Shown: in pieces, positions 9,146-18,899 of the stretch
Layout: each line of letters begins with the position of its first letter
Numbering within the stretch: the stretch's first letter is position 1
Assembly: GCF_003013715.1 (NCBI RefSeq)
Contig: NC_072815.1
Location: 992,001 to 1,056,000 of the forward strand
From: Candidozyma auris
Lineage: Eukaryota; Ascomycota; Pichiomycetes; Serinales; Metschnikowiaceae
Direction: 5' to 3'
Length of the DNA: 64,000 bases
The notes under the pieces: generated by a model
The model's input: only the letters and a program-made list of their open reading frames with translations
Told to the model about the DNA's origin: nothing
Databases searched by the model: none
Program-made: the position numbers and the translations under genes

Positions 9146-12112
9146 TCACTCGCATTTGTGCTGGACTTCCTTCCACTCACCTGTGTCGAGGTCCTTTCTC
9201 AACTCTTGTGTAGGAAAGTAGTGGTAGTTGGTTTTGATGGAAACAGCTCCAGGAACATGGTCGAACGAGACAAGACGCAACTTCACGTAGGTGTTGTCTG
9301 CAATGGCCGTGACGATTCTTATGAATGACTCCAAGTCAACAGTTTCTTGGTCATTGACGTGGGTGATGAATACACTGGTCAGAATACCGTACTGTGCCAT
9401 TGGACCACCAGCGTGCTTCTTGGCAACGTAGATTTTGGACGGAATGGTCTCCATAAGCTGGCGAACAGCATGGTGGGGCTCTTGAATGACAGCACCACAC
9501 CAGAAGAAAATGCGAGATGTGATAAGGGCAGAGGTATCAACGGTAGGGACAGCGATGTCCTGAACTTTCTTCTGACGAACAACTTTGAAGTTAAGCACGT
9601 CGTTCGTATACATGTCACTGAGATCCCTGGCACTCTTAACAAGCTTGTCATTCACAGTGAGGATGATATCAGATGTCTGGAGAGGACATGGTCGGCTCTC
9701 ATCTGAAGGTGCACTGACTCTGTACACCGACAAAAACTTAACTTCGTCTTGACATTCCTCCTCGAAACGGGTGATCCATTCTTGTGGCACTCCTCTCGTA
9801 CGACCCAGGAAGACGGTGAGGGGAGTGAGCTCTGCGTCCAAGATACGCAAGTTTTTGGGAATCTCGTTGTTTTTCAAACCCTCAATTACGGGAAGCACAT
9901 CAGAGACGTCCAAGGCCATACGGTACATGACGTCAGAGATTCCCTCGGTTTGCTCACCCAAGTAGGTCAACCAGAATGCACGCAATGTACCGTTGTCATC
10001 TATAAGAGCTCCGGTGTCACATTCCTGAGCGATTTTGCTATCGAGCAATATACACTCAAGATTGGTACCTCTGTAACGTGGAGTTGTGGGGTTAGCGCAG
10101 ATGTTAAGCGATGAAATAGAGCTGACGGTGACATCATCAGTCACCATGCGGAAATGGTAATTGTATCCAACGAAGAAAGACTTGTCACCTCGTTTGAGAG
10201 GGGTTCTGGAAAATCTGGGAGTTCTGACATCAGCAAGCACTTTGGATGCATCGTACTTCACCAAGGCATAGTTGAGATTAGGATGCAAAAAGACAACTTT
10301 GCCAGGGATATCCACGGATTCTGCAAAGATAAGATATACATCGAGAACGTCGTTGGGGACAAATTTTCTCGACACCAAAACGTAGCCGTTTTCTGCATCA
10401 ACGACAACACCATACCCAGCATCTTTTCTTAAAGAGCTTCCATCAACCGAGATAGGTGATATCGTTCTCAATTGAACAAATGACCTGGTCATTTGAGCAC
10501 ACTCCTGTCTGCGGTTATCTGAGAATGGGATATCAACAAATCTGGCATTTTGTGGAGCGATCTCTTGAGGTGGTAAGGGATCTTTTTGTAACGATTGAAA
10601 GTCCCAAAGACCAGTTTTATCGTTCCTAGTGGCCAATCTGAAATCGGACTGCCAGTGCCTTTCGACGTAGACAACATGGACGTTCTTGGTATGCAAGTCA
10701 GACATGTGACGGTAAGCAATTGTCACTTTTTGACGGTCTGGTATCTCCTTCATGACTTCAATAAACGTATCGAGATCAGGAGTCGGTCTCTCATCGATTT
10801 TGTCCAAAATCCATCCAGTTTTTTCATTTGGAGAAACATCAAAAGTGCCCGACGCGTCACTGATGAATACGCCCTTCACTGGAATGCAGTAGCACCTGGC
10901 CATCTGGTAAGAAAGATCATTAAAAGATGCACCAGCAACTTCTACATATCTGCTGGGTGTAATCTTGTGCAAGTCGCCAATCTTGATGTTTTGCTTGAAC
11001 TCGTGTCCTCCTCTTTGGAAAACAAACTCAAGCTCTTTGTCGACATTGGCGTCCAAGATCTCGTCGACCTTGATGAAGCTGTCGATAAATTCACCGTTGA
11101 TCGAGATAAGGGTATCACCTTCTTTTATGATATTATCAGCAGGACCTTCTGGAAGAACAATTTCAGCAACAAGAAGGCCCAGTTTGTCAGGGAAACGTCT
11201 TCTTGCTTCTGCTTCTGCCTCTGGTGTTAAGCCTAATCTTCGGCACTCTTCAAATGGACGTAGCACCCACTCCACCTGTATGTCGCCTCTTGTGATTGGC
11301 TGGCTCTGCTGAATGCACTGTAAAGCACGCAATGGGCGGAAAACCGGGAGAAAGAAGTCAGTGGATGCTTCGGTGGAGCCTCCGGCTTGCAAGGCCACCG
11401 CCTGGCCAATTTCATTCACTACTGGCGACCCAGAAGATCCACCAGATGCAGATGCAGCGGCTTGAATGTATTCAGTGTTAAAGTCGTTATAAGTTAGGGC
11501 ACCGTAGTAAGGAGCGTTTCTATCCAACCGAGATATGAAGCCAGCTAAGATGGATAATTTTTCACCGGCATCGTTACCAACCACTCTAATCTCTGTACCG
11601 ACTTTTGCCAAGTCCGGCCTTAGTTCTAGCTCATGGATCTTCATATGCATCACAGTCTTGGGGTCAAACTGCAAAAACCCAAAATCATGAATTGGGTCTC
11701 TATAGATTGGTTTCACCACGGCTTCCTCGTGGTTATCAAAAACAGCGTACCCAGAGAAGGGGCCAGGCCCCACCACGTGCCTATTGGTCAAGATGATGCC
11801 CCTCTTTGAGTCAACAACGAAACCAGTGGCCTCACTGGTTAGACACACCTCAGTGTCGAAATTGGTGATATTTGTGAAATGGATAGAGACAACAGCCTTG
11901 ATCACTTCAGTGATTGTTCCTTGCCACTGGTTATTATTTACTGACCCCGAAACGGCTACGGCAGCTGCATGAGCAGCAAATGGGTCCTCCATGCTTTCGT
12001 CAGACAAGGATTCCGAATCCGAGCTCATTTCTTTCTCATTAAGGTCTCCTGCGAGCCTCTTGGGAGAGTGCTCAACGACACCGTTGGACGCCAGTCTTTT
12101 AATAGGGGCCAT
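9146..12112 (-). CDS. NMA111: Nuclear HtrA-like serine protease Nma111
   Basis: Nuclear serine protease of the HtrA/Omi family, implicated in apoptosis and lipid homeostasis in yeast. It has 988 residues from the ATG at 12112 (S. cerevisiae 997). An extra upstream stretch of this frame begins with GTG and is not conserved. The N-terminus carries basic clusters (IKRLAS, SPKRLAG) that suit a nuclear signal. The first trypsin-like domain has a complete triad: His in TNRHVVG (about residue 112), Asp in HDFGFL (about 143) and Ser in GGSSGSP (about 229). PDZ domains follow, then a second, degenerate protease/PDZ repeat typical of Nma111. The upstream region has CCAATC-N10-GATTGG at 12383-12404. ORC6 lies upstream in the same orientation. 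Confidence 0.95.
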   Translation of the reverse strand: MAPIKRLASNGVVEHSPKRLAGDLNEKEMSSDSESLSDESMEDPFAAHAAAVAVSGSVNNNQWQGTITEVIKAVVSIHFTNITNFDTEVCLTSEATGFVVDSKRGIILTNRHVVGPGPFSGYAVFDNHEEAVVKPIYRDPIHDFGFLQFDPKTVMHMKIHELELRPDLAKVGTEIRVVGNDAGEKLSILAGFISRLDRNAPYYGALTYNDFNTEYIQAAASASGGSSGSPVVNEIGQAVALQAGGSTEASTDFFLPVFRPLRALQCIQQSQPITRGDIQVEWVLRPFEECRRLGLTPEAEAEARRRFPDKLGLLVAEIVLPEGPADNIIKEGDTLISINGEFIDSFIKVDEILDANVDKELEFVFQRGGHEFKQNIKIGDLHKITPSRYVEVAGASFNDLSYQMARCYCIPVKGVFISDASGTFDVSPNEKTGWILDKIDERPTPDLDTFIEVMKEIPDRQKVTIAYRHMSDLHTKNVHVVYVERHWQSDFRLATRNDKTGLWDFQSLQKDPLPPQEIAPQNARFVDIPFSDNRRQECAQMTRSFVQLRTISPISVDGSSLRKDAGYGVVVDAENGYVLVSRKFVPNDVLDVYLIFAESVDIPGKVVFLHPNLNYALVKYDASKVLADVRTPRFSRTPLKRGDKSFFVGYNYHFRMVTDDVTVSSISSLNICANPTTPRYRGTNLECILLDSKIAQECDTGALIDDNGTLRAFWLTYLGEQTEGISDVMYRMALDVSDVLPVIEGLKNNEIPKNLRILDAELTPLTVFLGRTRGVPQEWITRFEEECQDEVKFLSVYRVSAPSDESRPCPLQTSDIILTVNDKLVKSARDLSDMYTNDVLNFKVVRQKKVQDIAVPTVDTSALITSRIFFWCGAVIQEPHHAVRQLMETIPSKIYVAKKHAGGPMAQYGILTSVFITHVNDQETVDLESFIRIVTAIADNTYVKLRLVSFDHVPGAVSIKTNYHYFPTQELRKDLDTGEWKEVQHKCE

Positions 12113-12553
12113 ATCCTTTAACAATATGACTTGAGATTCACGATGGAGCGATATTAGCGTCGAAAATAAGTCTTGTTGGTATTTGTAGGTACTGCAGGGA
12201 TTATGTGATGGAAGTAGCATCTCAACAGATGAGACTTTTTTCGAGTCCACACTGCATCATGTGCAGGTCAAACACATAATGTGCCTACAACGAGTTGCAA
12301 CCGTAGTGGTGATAGCGATAAATGCAAAATCGTGATCTTGTCCTGCGAGTATGTGGAGGCACCAATATTGCAGATGTATTAACCAATCGAAAGTATTTGA
12401 TTGGATGATTATGAAATCGACTGTAGAGTCAAAAACCTTGACTACCTTGACCTGTCCTCATTCTATCGACTTATGTGTACCTATGTGGACTGTGTGCTTT
12501 TGAGGTGCAGTTTCGATCCCGAATCAATACTCTCATGGTAACCACATGCATCA
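12113..12553. promoter_or_regulatory. NMA111 promoter / ORC6 3' flank
   Basis: 441 bases without a gene. The notable element is an inverted pair of CCAAT boxes, CCAATC at 12383-12388 and GATTGG at 12399-12404, separated by 10 bases; another CCAAT is at 12362-12366. The recurrent CTGCGAAAA motif is absent here. Confidence 0.4.
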
Positions 12554-13690
12554 TCACGTTCTGCTGAGCTCCTCTTTGACTCTACTGGTCCAATTGTTGT
12601 AATACTCGACCTGAGAAGGCTTGTTAAACATTACTGATGGGTTGATCATAGACCCAAAATGCTCAAGAAGCTCGTAACCCGCACCCAATTTTCCCTCAAT
12701 CTCTCGAGCTTCAGATGTATCTTCGATGGTCCAGTTATTGTGCTTATACTTCAATTCCAAATCAATGAGCCATGGCTCAGACTTGACAGACTCCTCTATA
12801 ATTTTGATCCACATCACCATATTGGCTTTCATAAGCCCGCCCTTCTGGTACTGAAAAAGCTGCTCTTGAAGCTCTGACTTTTTCCCAATTGTATTTTCCA
12901 AAAGCTTTGCATTGATTCTGATGTAGGCAGCATGAATGAGTCCACATGCCAATAGCCACTCATTCTTTTTTAAAAATTTATGTTTCTGGGCCATGAAGCT
13001 CTCCACGAGGTCAGGAGTCACTTGGGCTGGAATAAAGAAATTATTGGCAAATGATATAATGTCAGCTATTGTGAGCAGACGAACGTAGCGTGGTCCTGAA
13101 GGTGAGCCAGCAGCCGATTTTGGAGTTCTGGGCGAACCTGAAAAACTCTTCTCGGATCGCTTCTTTGTGGGTGTTTTGAATGGCGAATTGTCGTTGTGCG
13201 ACGGCTTGGTAGTGTTGAACGGCGACTCCATGTCGAATTTACTTGGGCTGTCCTGACTACCATCTGGACTAGCGTCATCTTTCAAAAACTGCAATTTTTT
13301 CAAAGGGCTTGACACTTTTGGGGCACTTTTCGACGGCAGCGGCAGCATGAGATTTAAAGTCCTCTTTTTGGTGGGCGTACTGTTTGGTGAAGAGCTCCCA
13401 CGCACAACTTTCTCTTCAATGTCGTCAAGTAGCCTATCCAACAACTTTGGCTGCACTGGAATCAGCTGAGACAGAGGTTCTGGAAGAGAAAATCTCTCCT
13501 GACAGCGTAACGCGCCAAGGTACGCACATAGATGATAACGTGCCACATCTGCTTTATGGGGAAGCACAGGGATCTTCTGAAAACTTAGACTGTAGAGTGA
13601 ATCCACATACGAAACCAATTGAGCCGGAAACGGGCCAGAGAACGTCGGTAGAACATCCTTAAGAGCCTGCGATGTTTGAAGATTGCTCAT
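12554..13690 (-). CDS. ORC6: Origin recognition complex subunit 6
   Basis: Orc6 is required for MCM loading and is inhibited by cyclin-CDK phosphorylation. 378 residues (S. cerevisiae 435). The N-terminal cyclin-like fold includes the conserved ADVARYHLCAYLGAL segment at about residues 47-61. A disordered linker follows, and then a second helical domain ending in a conserved YYNNWTSRVKEEL-type C-terminus. The linker is packed with CDK consensus sites (TPTKK, SPLKK, SPFKTPTKKR, SPRTPK). It also has an RTLNL motif, an RxL-type cyclin-docking sequence like the one known in budding yeast Orc6. Sequence divergence is high, as usual for Orc6, but both ends match. It is divergent from the NDUFS4 gene. 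Confidence 0.88.
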   Translation of the reverse strand: MSNLQTSQALKDVLPTFSGPFPAQLVSYVDSLYSLSFQKIPVLPHKADVARYHLCAYLGALRCQERFSLPEPLSQLIPVQPKLLDRLLDDIEEKVVRGSSSPNSTPTKKRTLNLMLPLPSKSAPKVSSPLKKLQFLKDDASPDGSQDSPSKFDMESPFNTTKPSHNDNSPFKTPTKKRSEKSFSGSPRTPKSAAGSPSGPRYVRLLTIADIISFANNFFIPAQVTPDLVESFMAQKHKFLKKNEWLLACGLIHAAYIRINAKLLENTIGKKSELQEQLFQYQKGGLMKANMVMWIKIIEESVKSEPWLIDLELKYKHNNWTIEDTSEAREIEGKLGAGYELLEHFGSMINPSVMFNKPSQVEYYNNWTSRVKEELSRT

Positions 13691-14072
13691 ACGAGAAAAT
13701 TGATCGAGTTTAGGGACTTGTGGGGATAGTCGACTGATTGAGGTAGCGAGGTATACTGGACCCAGGTGTCAACGTCCGGCAGATAAGACAAGACTTGCTA
13801 AGAAGATTGTGGTACTTTAACGACCAAAACTCCAAATGAAGATAGCCAAAAGTAGAGAATGAATGTTACGCATTAGCACCAACCATTTAAGAGATGTCAT
13901 ACTTTTGATGTCTTCACGTCCAGCCTCTTCGTTGTCCACTGTTCAATCCATCTACTTCCCTCCACATGAGCCTCGCACGACGCGCGCCAGCCAACCAGAG
14001 GAAAAGTAAAAGTAAAAGACCTCAGGTTTGGAGTGAACCAGCACCTTCTGATCACCACACCTTGCCCAGAAG
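13691..14072. promoter_or_regulatory. Divergent promoter between ORC6 and the NDUFS4 gene
   Basis: A 382-base intergenic region serving two divergent genes. I see no clear TATA box, CCAAT pair or copy of the recurrent motif. Nothing else is supportable. Confidence 0.35.
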
Positions 14073-14537
14073 ATGTTGTCTAGAAGCTTGTTCAGGACGC
14101 AAGTCCGCACATTTGTCCGCTCGCTGCCCATATTGCAAAAGCCAGTTCTCCTGGACGTGTCTACCGTCAAGCCCAAAGAGATCGTATCAGGAGCACCAGA
14201 AGAGTTATCCACCTCTAGAACGGTGAGAATCTACAAAGAAGCCAAGCCAGCCACGCAATCTGGTCGCCACAACGGTAAGTTCTGGAAGTTGGACTGGGAC
14301 GTTTTGGGCAAAGAGAACAGATGGGAGAACGACTTGATTGGGTACCAGTCTAGTGCTGACTACATGCAAGGTACGATCATGAAGTTTGACACAAAAGAGG
14401 CTGCCATCAGATTTGCCGAGGGCCAAGGGTGGTCATACTACGTGAAGGAGCCCAAGGAGAGACATTTCAGAAAGAAGGAGTACGCTATGAACTTCTTTCA
14501 CTCGCCAGGGCCCTTGAAGCACATTAGAACGAAGTAG
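14073..14537 (+). CDS. Mitochondrial complex I subunit NDUFS4 (18 kDa / AQDQ type)
   Basis: Matrix-arm accessory subunit of NADH:ubiquinone oxidoreductase. 154 residues. An Arg/Ser/Phe-rich presequence ([14 protein letters not shown]) is followed by the family core: [17 protein letters not shown], then KFWKLDW, then [19 protein letters not shown], then [17 protein letters not shown]. These segments are hallmarks of the NDUFS4 family (the Y. lipolytica equivalent is called NUYM). It is the second complex I gene in the window, about 10 kb from the NDUFB10-type gene, and strengthens the conclusion that the organism has complex I. Confidence 0.93.
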   Translation: MLSRSLFRTQVRTFVRSLPILQKPVLLDVSTVKPKEIVSGAPEELSTSRTVRIYKEAKPATQSGRHNGKFWKLDWDVLGKENRWENDLIGYQSSADYMQGTIMKFDTKEAAIRFAEGQGWSYYVKEPKERHFRKKEYAMNFFHSPGPLKHIRTK

Positions 14538-15530
14538 TCGCATCTGTACATTAATTGCATATAAGGAGATACAGTGATTTAAGTGACCAGGAAGATACTG
14601 TGATGTAGATGACCAGGAAGAGAAGCGAATGAGGGTGAGATGATTAAATAGTACCTTTGCTTATGCTGTAAGGCTATCAGCATCGACTGCTGATCAAAAT
14701 AAGGCAAGTAATAAGCATGAAGCAATGGAGAAAGTTGGCTTCAACATAAGAAGCTTTAATTAAGGGGGGGAGGGTGTCATCAATGTAGCAAGCGTACTCT
14801 TCTCGCTTCCAAAAATTCACTGCAGCAGGAGACATAATCTAACAAATGGAGGCAAAAGCTCAGGTTATTATAGTGGTGACAATATAGCGGGTTACCAAGC
14901 CAGATGATGACTTATGGCATCCTTTAGAAGAGCCTGACTCACCGGTAATCTCACTGTGCGTATTCTAAATTCTTTGGAGGGAGAAAAAATTACTGATAAA
15001 TTAGGCTTGAACTTTAGTTCAAAGGTCTTATACGCTTAAGTCGAGGGTGTATTTCAAAATCGCCATAGACGGACCTCTTCCAACGACTTCTTGTTGGTTA
15101 CTTGAAGTGGCTGCGAAAAACGTTATACTACTCATACAGGCAGAAGACAACACCATCAGAACCAGAAAGATCTAACCTAAAAAAAAGGTAGAAAAAAAAA
15201 GACTAAGAGCCAAATTTCTTCAGTATTTTCCTAAAAAAGAGCTCTCCAGACATAAGAACAATAACCTTCTCTTTAAGCGTCCTTCGCCTGTTTTCAGTTC
15301 ACGTCCCTACCCTGGGTAGACCCCAGGCGCTCTCTGTGCATGCCATATTTGTGAGCGATACTACGCGCAAGATGTGCATCCTTCTTCAAGTCAACTACTC
15401 CAACAGGTAAGAAGAAACAAGGGTATATAAGGCATCAAATTGCACGGTGTGGCAAGCACGATATCTAATTTCGTTATTTCGTGGACCAGATTACATAATC
15501 ACATAATCATCTAATCTTTCGTACCCTTGC
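14538..15530. promoter_or_regulatory. Intergenic region upstream of SET1
   Basis: Almost 1 kb without a recognisable gene. A short direct repeat, TGACCAGGAAGA, occurs at 14584-14595 and 14610-14621. One recurrent motif copy (GTGGCTGCGAAAAA) is at 15107-15120. Adenine tracts lie around 15179-15200. A TATA box (TATATAA, 15424-15430) is about 100 bp before the SET1 ATG. An ATGATGA...CTGA pair (14904-14996) was considered as a C/D snoRNA but lacks a terminal stem. Confidence 0.45.
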
Positions 15531-18500
15531 ATGTCCTTCAACCGCCAGAGACATAGAAAGCGGTACCCATCTGGCACTCTCTCGAGCCACAATGAGTTTC
15601 TGGGATCAAGGCCGTCACTGTATCGACTGCCTCATTATGAGTCCAAACGAAGTTCACGTGGGCTTGGGTATGGCGATGGGAATCACGACAGAAGAGCTTC
15701 CTCAGACTACAACCCTACGCCGGAGCTGTCAGTGCAGACATCCCCGACAGAGGCCAGGAAAAGACTCAACGGAAACGGGATTACGCTGAGCGGCAAGGGA
15801 ACAGGTGTAAATTCTGTTTCTACTCCTCCGTATAGCTCTTCCGAGCTGATTGGCGAGACGAAGCTCTCAGGCACCAACGCTGCAACTGGTGAAAACCCAG
15901 TCGATAACAGATTCGAGCAATGTTTCCATCACATATCCCACTTGAGCCTGCGACCTTTTCGTACCCCGGTGGATATTCTAAAGAACTACCGTGTTGTGTA
16001 TGATCCGGAGCTCGATGCGTCTCTCCCGAAAGCTGAAAAGAAACTGGCATCAAGAAAACTACGCTTTCAGACAGAACACCACGAGAGCCCGCCTTCAGAC
16101 CCTCGTGTGAAGATGGGCATCCATAATTACTTCTCCAAGCCTAATAAGGCCTCAAAAAAGCTACAGTTCAAACACCTACCCCAGCCTAGGTTCGTCTACG
16201 ACAAAAACTCCCTAGGGCTGCCGCCTTTGACAGAGTTGGTGGTTTGGGATCTCCCAAGTACAACGACAGAAGTCTATTTTTCAAACTTTTTTGAATCTTT
16301 CGGCTCCAAGGTTAAGGATGTGAAGTTTTTGAATGACTCCACCAATGCGGTTCCCCTTGGTGTGGCGACGTTCTCCTTCCAAGGTTCTCCAGAGAAGGCC
16401 TCGAGAATTGCAAAGTCTACGTTGAAACGTATACGACAAGAAGCTCCAAAGATTGACGGTGTGGAGTTGAAGATTGGCCTTAATGACGCAGATGGCCGCC
16501 TTCTTGACACCAGAATCAAGGTAGCAAAAGGACAACTCCAAGTGGAAAGACTCAAAAGAGAAAAAGCGGAGAAAAAGCTCCAAGAAATAAAGAGGAGAAT
16601 AGAGAAAAGGGAAGCAAAGCAGGAGAAAGCCAAAGAACAGGCACTGGGCAAATCTCCAGACACAGAAAAGTTCAGGTCCCCTCAAGATACCCTGCTTCCC
16701 AGCAATAATACTACTACTAAATCCAAGATCCACAGAAATCGTGTTGTGGAAGGTTGCGAAATCCCAGGAGAACTCGTGAAGTATGTGAAGAATAGACCAT
16801 TCTTATTTATTGCGGACGGGTTTGTTCCCGTCAACAAAATCTCTTCTCAGGACGTGAAGAAGACGTTAATGAAATACGACTGGACTCGAGTATTGGTTGA
16901 CAAAAAGGGATTTTATGTTGTCTTCAACTCGCTCAAGGAGTGTTGCCGTTGTTACAAGTACGAGGACGGCTTGAGATTCTTTGAGTACCGTATGTTCATG
17001 GAACTTTGTGTTCCCAAGGACTTCGACCCCGAGAAAACAGCATCCAGAGTCGATAGCAGCCATGAAACCGGTCATGATATTATTGATGAGGCTACGAATA
17101 TGCTTATCAAAGAATTCCAGACGTTCCTAGGCAAAGACATCAGAGAGAGAATCATTGCTCCCACCATACTTGAGTTACTTTCGCCTTCGAACTACCCTGA
17201 GCTAATGGCCGATCTAAAGAAGAAGCAAGAGGAAGAAGAGATTGCGAATAAGAGAAAAAAGGAGGAAGAACTCAAGAAGGCTGGAACTCTTTCGTTTCTC
17301 CAGCAGAAGCGAATCGACGATAAGAAAAGTGACCCTAATAATGACCGTGTATTGATGCTTCCAAGCTTTACCAAAAAGATAGGTGTCTCTTCAGCTAAGA
17401 AAGGCAAGAAGATCAAAAGTATGTTACCAATGCAACATGCATTGAACTTCGCTGATCAGGATTCTGACGCTTCGGATGAAGAGGAGTCAAGCCGGTCTGT
17501 GACTCCCGCTCCATCCTTGAAGAGGGAAATGTCGCTGGCAATCACGTCGCAAGAAGACGAGGCTCCATCAAAAAGACAAAAGAAGTCCAAACTTCGTGAA
17601 ACCTTTATGTATGAGGAATCATCAGAAGAAGAAGATGAAGAGGAGGAAGAGCAAGAAGTCAGCGCTGAAGCAATGGATGTTGAAGAGAGACTCGAGCCCG
17701 AAGTCGAGCAAAAGGTGGACGAAATTTATGCTTCAACAGAGACAAGTGGGCCCATTCCAGTACTTGAAGAAGTTGAGCAACAAGCAGGGAGCCTATTTGA
17801 CTTACACAGATTGGAGAATATTGTCCGGGATGACGAGGACATGGAATTGGCTCGCAAAGTTCTTGCGGATGTCAAACCAGCACAAATTAAACATCCTGAG
17901 TACTGGGCATGGAAACAGAAGGAGCTGTCGAAAGCAATCGTGTCTGAAGAAGAGTCCATTGGTGTACTTAGTGAGCATTTGGAGAGCTCTACTGGCTCAT
18001 TCAAGAGTGAAGGATTCAGGAAAATCGCAGATGCAGACAAGATTGAGTATCTTCCGTACCGCAGAAAGATTCACAAACCCCTCAAAACGGTGCAGCATGA
18101 CGAAGAGGATCATAACAATAATGGTACTGTCAATAGCGGAACACAGAGCTCTCGTGTGAACCGTGCTAATAACAGAAGATTTGCTGCCGACATTAGTGCA
18201 CAGAAGCAGATCCTCAGTACTGAGTCAGACATTCTCAATTTGAACGCGTTGAATAAACGAAAAAAGCCTGTGTCTTTTGCCAGATCAGCCATTCACAACT
18301 GGGGTCTCTTCGCGTTGGAGCCTATTGCAGCGAAAGAAATGATCATCGAATACGTGGGAGAGAGTATCAGACAGCAGGTCGCGGAGCACCGCGAGAAGAG
18401 TTACTTGAGAACAGGTATCGGGTCCTCTTACCTTTTTAGAATCGACGAGAATGTTGTCATTGATGCCACCAAAAAAGGAGGAATTGCAAGATTCATCAAC

Positions 18501-18695
18501 CACTGTTGCAATCCTAGCTGCACGGCAAAGATTATCAAGGTGGACGGCAAGAAAAGAATTGTCATCTATGCCTTGAGAGATATTGAAGCCAACGAGGAAC
18601 TCACTTACGACTACAAGTTTGAGCGTGAAACCAACGATGCAGAGAGAATTCGTTGCTTATGTGGGGCGCCCGGATGCAAGGGCTACTTGAACTAA
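15531..18695 (+). CDS. SET1: Histone H3-lysine-4 methyltransferase, COMPASS catalytic subunit
   Basis: Set1 mono-, di- and trimethylates H3K4 within COMPASS. 1054 residues (S. cerevisiae 1080). Domains in order: an RRM-like fold at about 230-310 (TELVVWDLPSTTTEVYFSNF); a second RNA-binding/SET-associated domain at about 420-500; a coiled, acidic and charged middle with a D/E-rich tract near 695-715; an N-SET region around 760-850 with an Arg-rich motif (RVNRANNRR); the SET domain from about 911; and a post-SET zinc motif (CLCGAPGC) at the end. Catalytic-fold elements are present: GSSYLFRID, RFINHCCNPSC and EELTYDYKF. A TATA box lies 100 bp upstream. MSH1 follows in tandem after 204 bp. Confidence 0.97.
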   Translation: MSFNRQRHRKRYPSGTLSSHNEFLGSRPSLYRLPHYESKRSSRGLGYGDGNHDRRASSDYNPTPELSVQTSPTEARKRLNGNGITLSGKGTGVNSVSTPPYSSSELIGETKLSGTNAATGENPVDNRFEQCFHHISHLSLRPFRTPVDILKNYRVVYDPELDASLPKAEKKLASRKLRFQTEHHESPPSDPRVKMGIHNYFSKPNKASKKLQFKHLPQPRFVYDKNSLGLPPLTELVVWDLPSTTTEVYFSNFFESFGSKVKDVKFLNDSTNAVPLGVATFSFQGSPEKASRIAKSTLKRIRQEAPKIDGVELKIGLNDADGRLLDTRIKVAKGQLQVERLKREKAEKKLQEIKRRIEKREAKQEKAKEQALGKSPDTEKFRSPQDTLLPSNNTTTKSKIHRNRVVEGCEIPGELVKYVKNRPFLFIADGFVPVNKISSQDVKKTLMKYDWTRVLVDKKGFYVVFNSLKECCRCYKYEDGLRFFEYRMFMELCVPKDFDPEKTASRVDSSHETGHDIIDEATNMLIKEFQTFLGKDIRERIIAPTILELLSPSNYPELMADLKKKQEEEEIANKRKKEEELKKAGTLSFLQQKRIDDKKSDPNNDRVLMLPSFTKKIGVSSAKKGKKIKSMLPMQHALNFADQDSDASDEEESSRSVTPAPSLKREMSLAITSQEDEAPSKRQKKSKLRETFMYEESSEEEDEEEEEQEVSAEAMDVEERLEPEVEQKVDEIYASTETSGPIPVLEEVEQQAGSLFDLHRLENIVRDDEDMELARKVLADVKPAQIKHPEYWAWKQKELSKAIVSEEESIGVLSEHLESSTGSFKSEGFRKIADADKIEYLPYRRKIHKPLKTVQHDEEDHNNNGTVNSGTQSSRVNRANNRRFAADISAQKQILSTESDILNLNALNKRKKPVSFARSAIHNWGLFALEPIAAKEMIIEYVGESIRQQVAEHREKSYLRTGIGSSYLFRIDENVVIDATKKGGIARFINHCCNPSCTAKIIKVDGKKRIVIYALRDIEANEELTYDYKFERETNDAERIRCLCGAPGCKGYLN

Positions 18696-18899
18696 AGAGG
18701 TGAGATCGTATTTTGCAACCAACCGTGTATACAACGCGTTGCGAGATGGTGGTGCAGATAAGAGACATCAGAGGGAGCGAGAAGTAAGCGAGATCAACGG
18801 TTGCCAAAAGCAAAGCCGGAGATCCCAAGCGTGTGTAATATCAATTATACATAAAGTAATATAGCCGCATTTCCACATAGATATCTAGTAAAGACACCA

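Noticed and set aside
14904..14996. Possible C/D box snoRNA (ATGATGA ... CTGA) upstream of SET1
   Set aside because: Box spacing is acceptable (93 nt), but no terminal stem pairs the flanks and no convincing C'/D' pair is seen.
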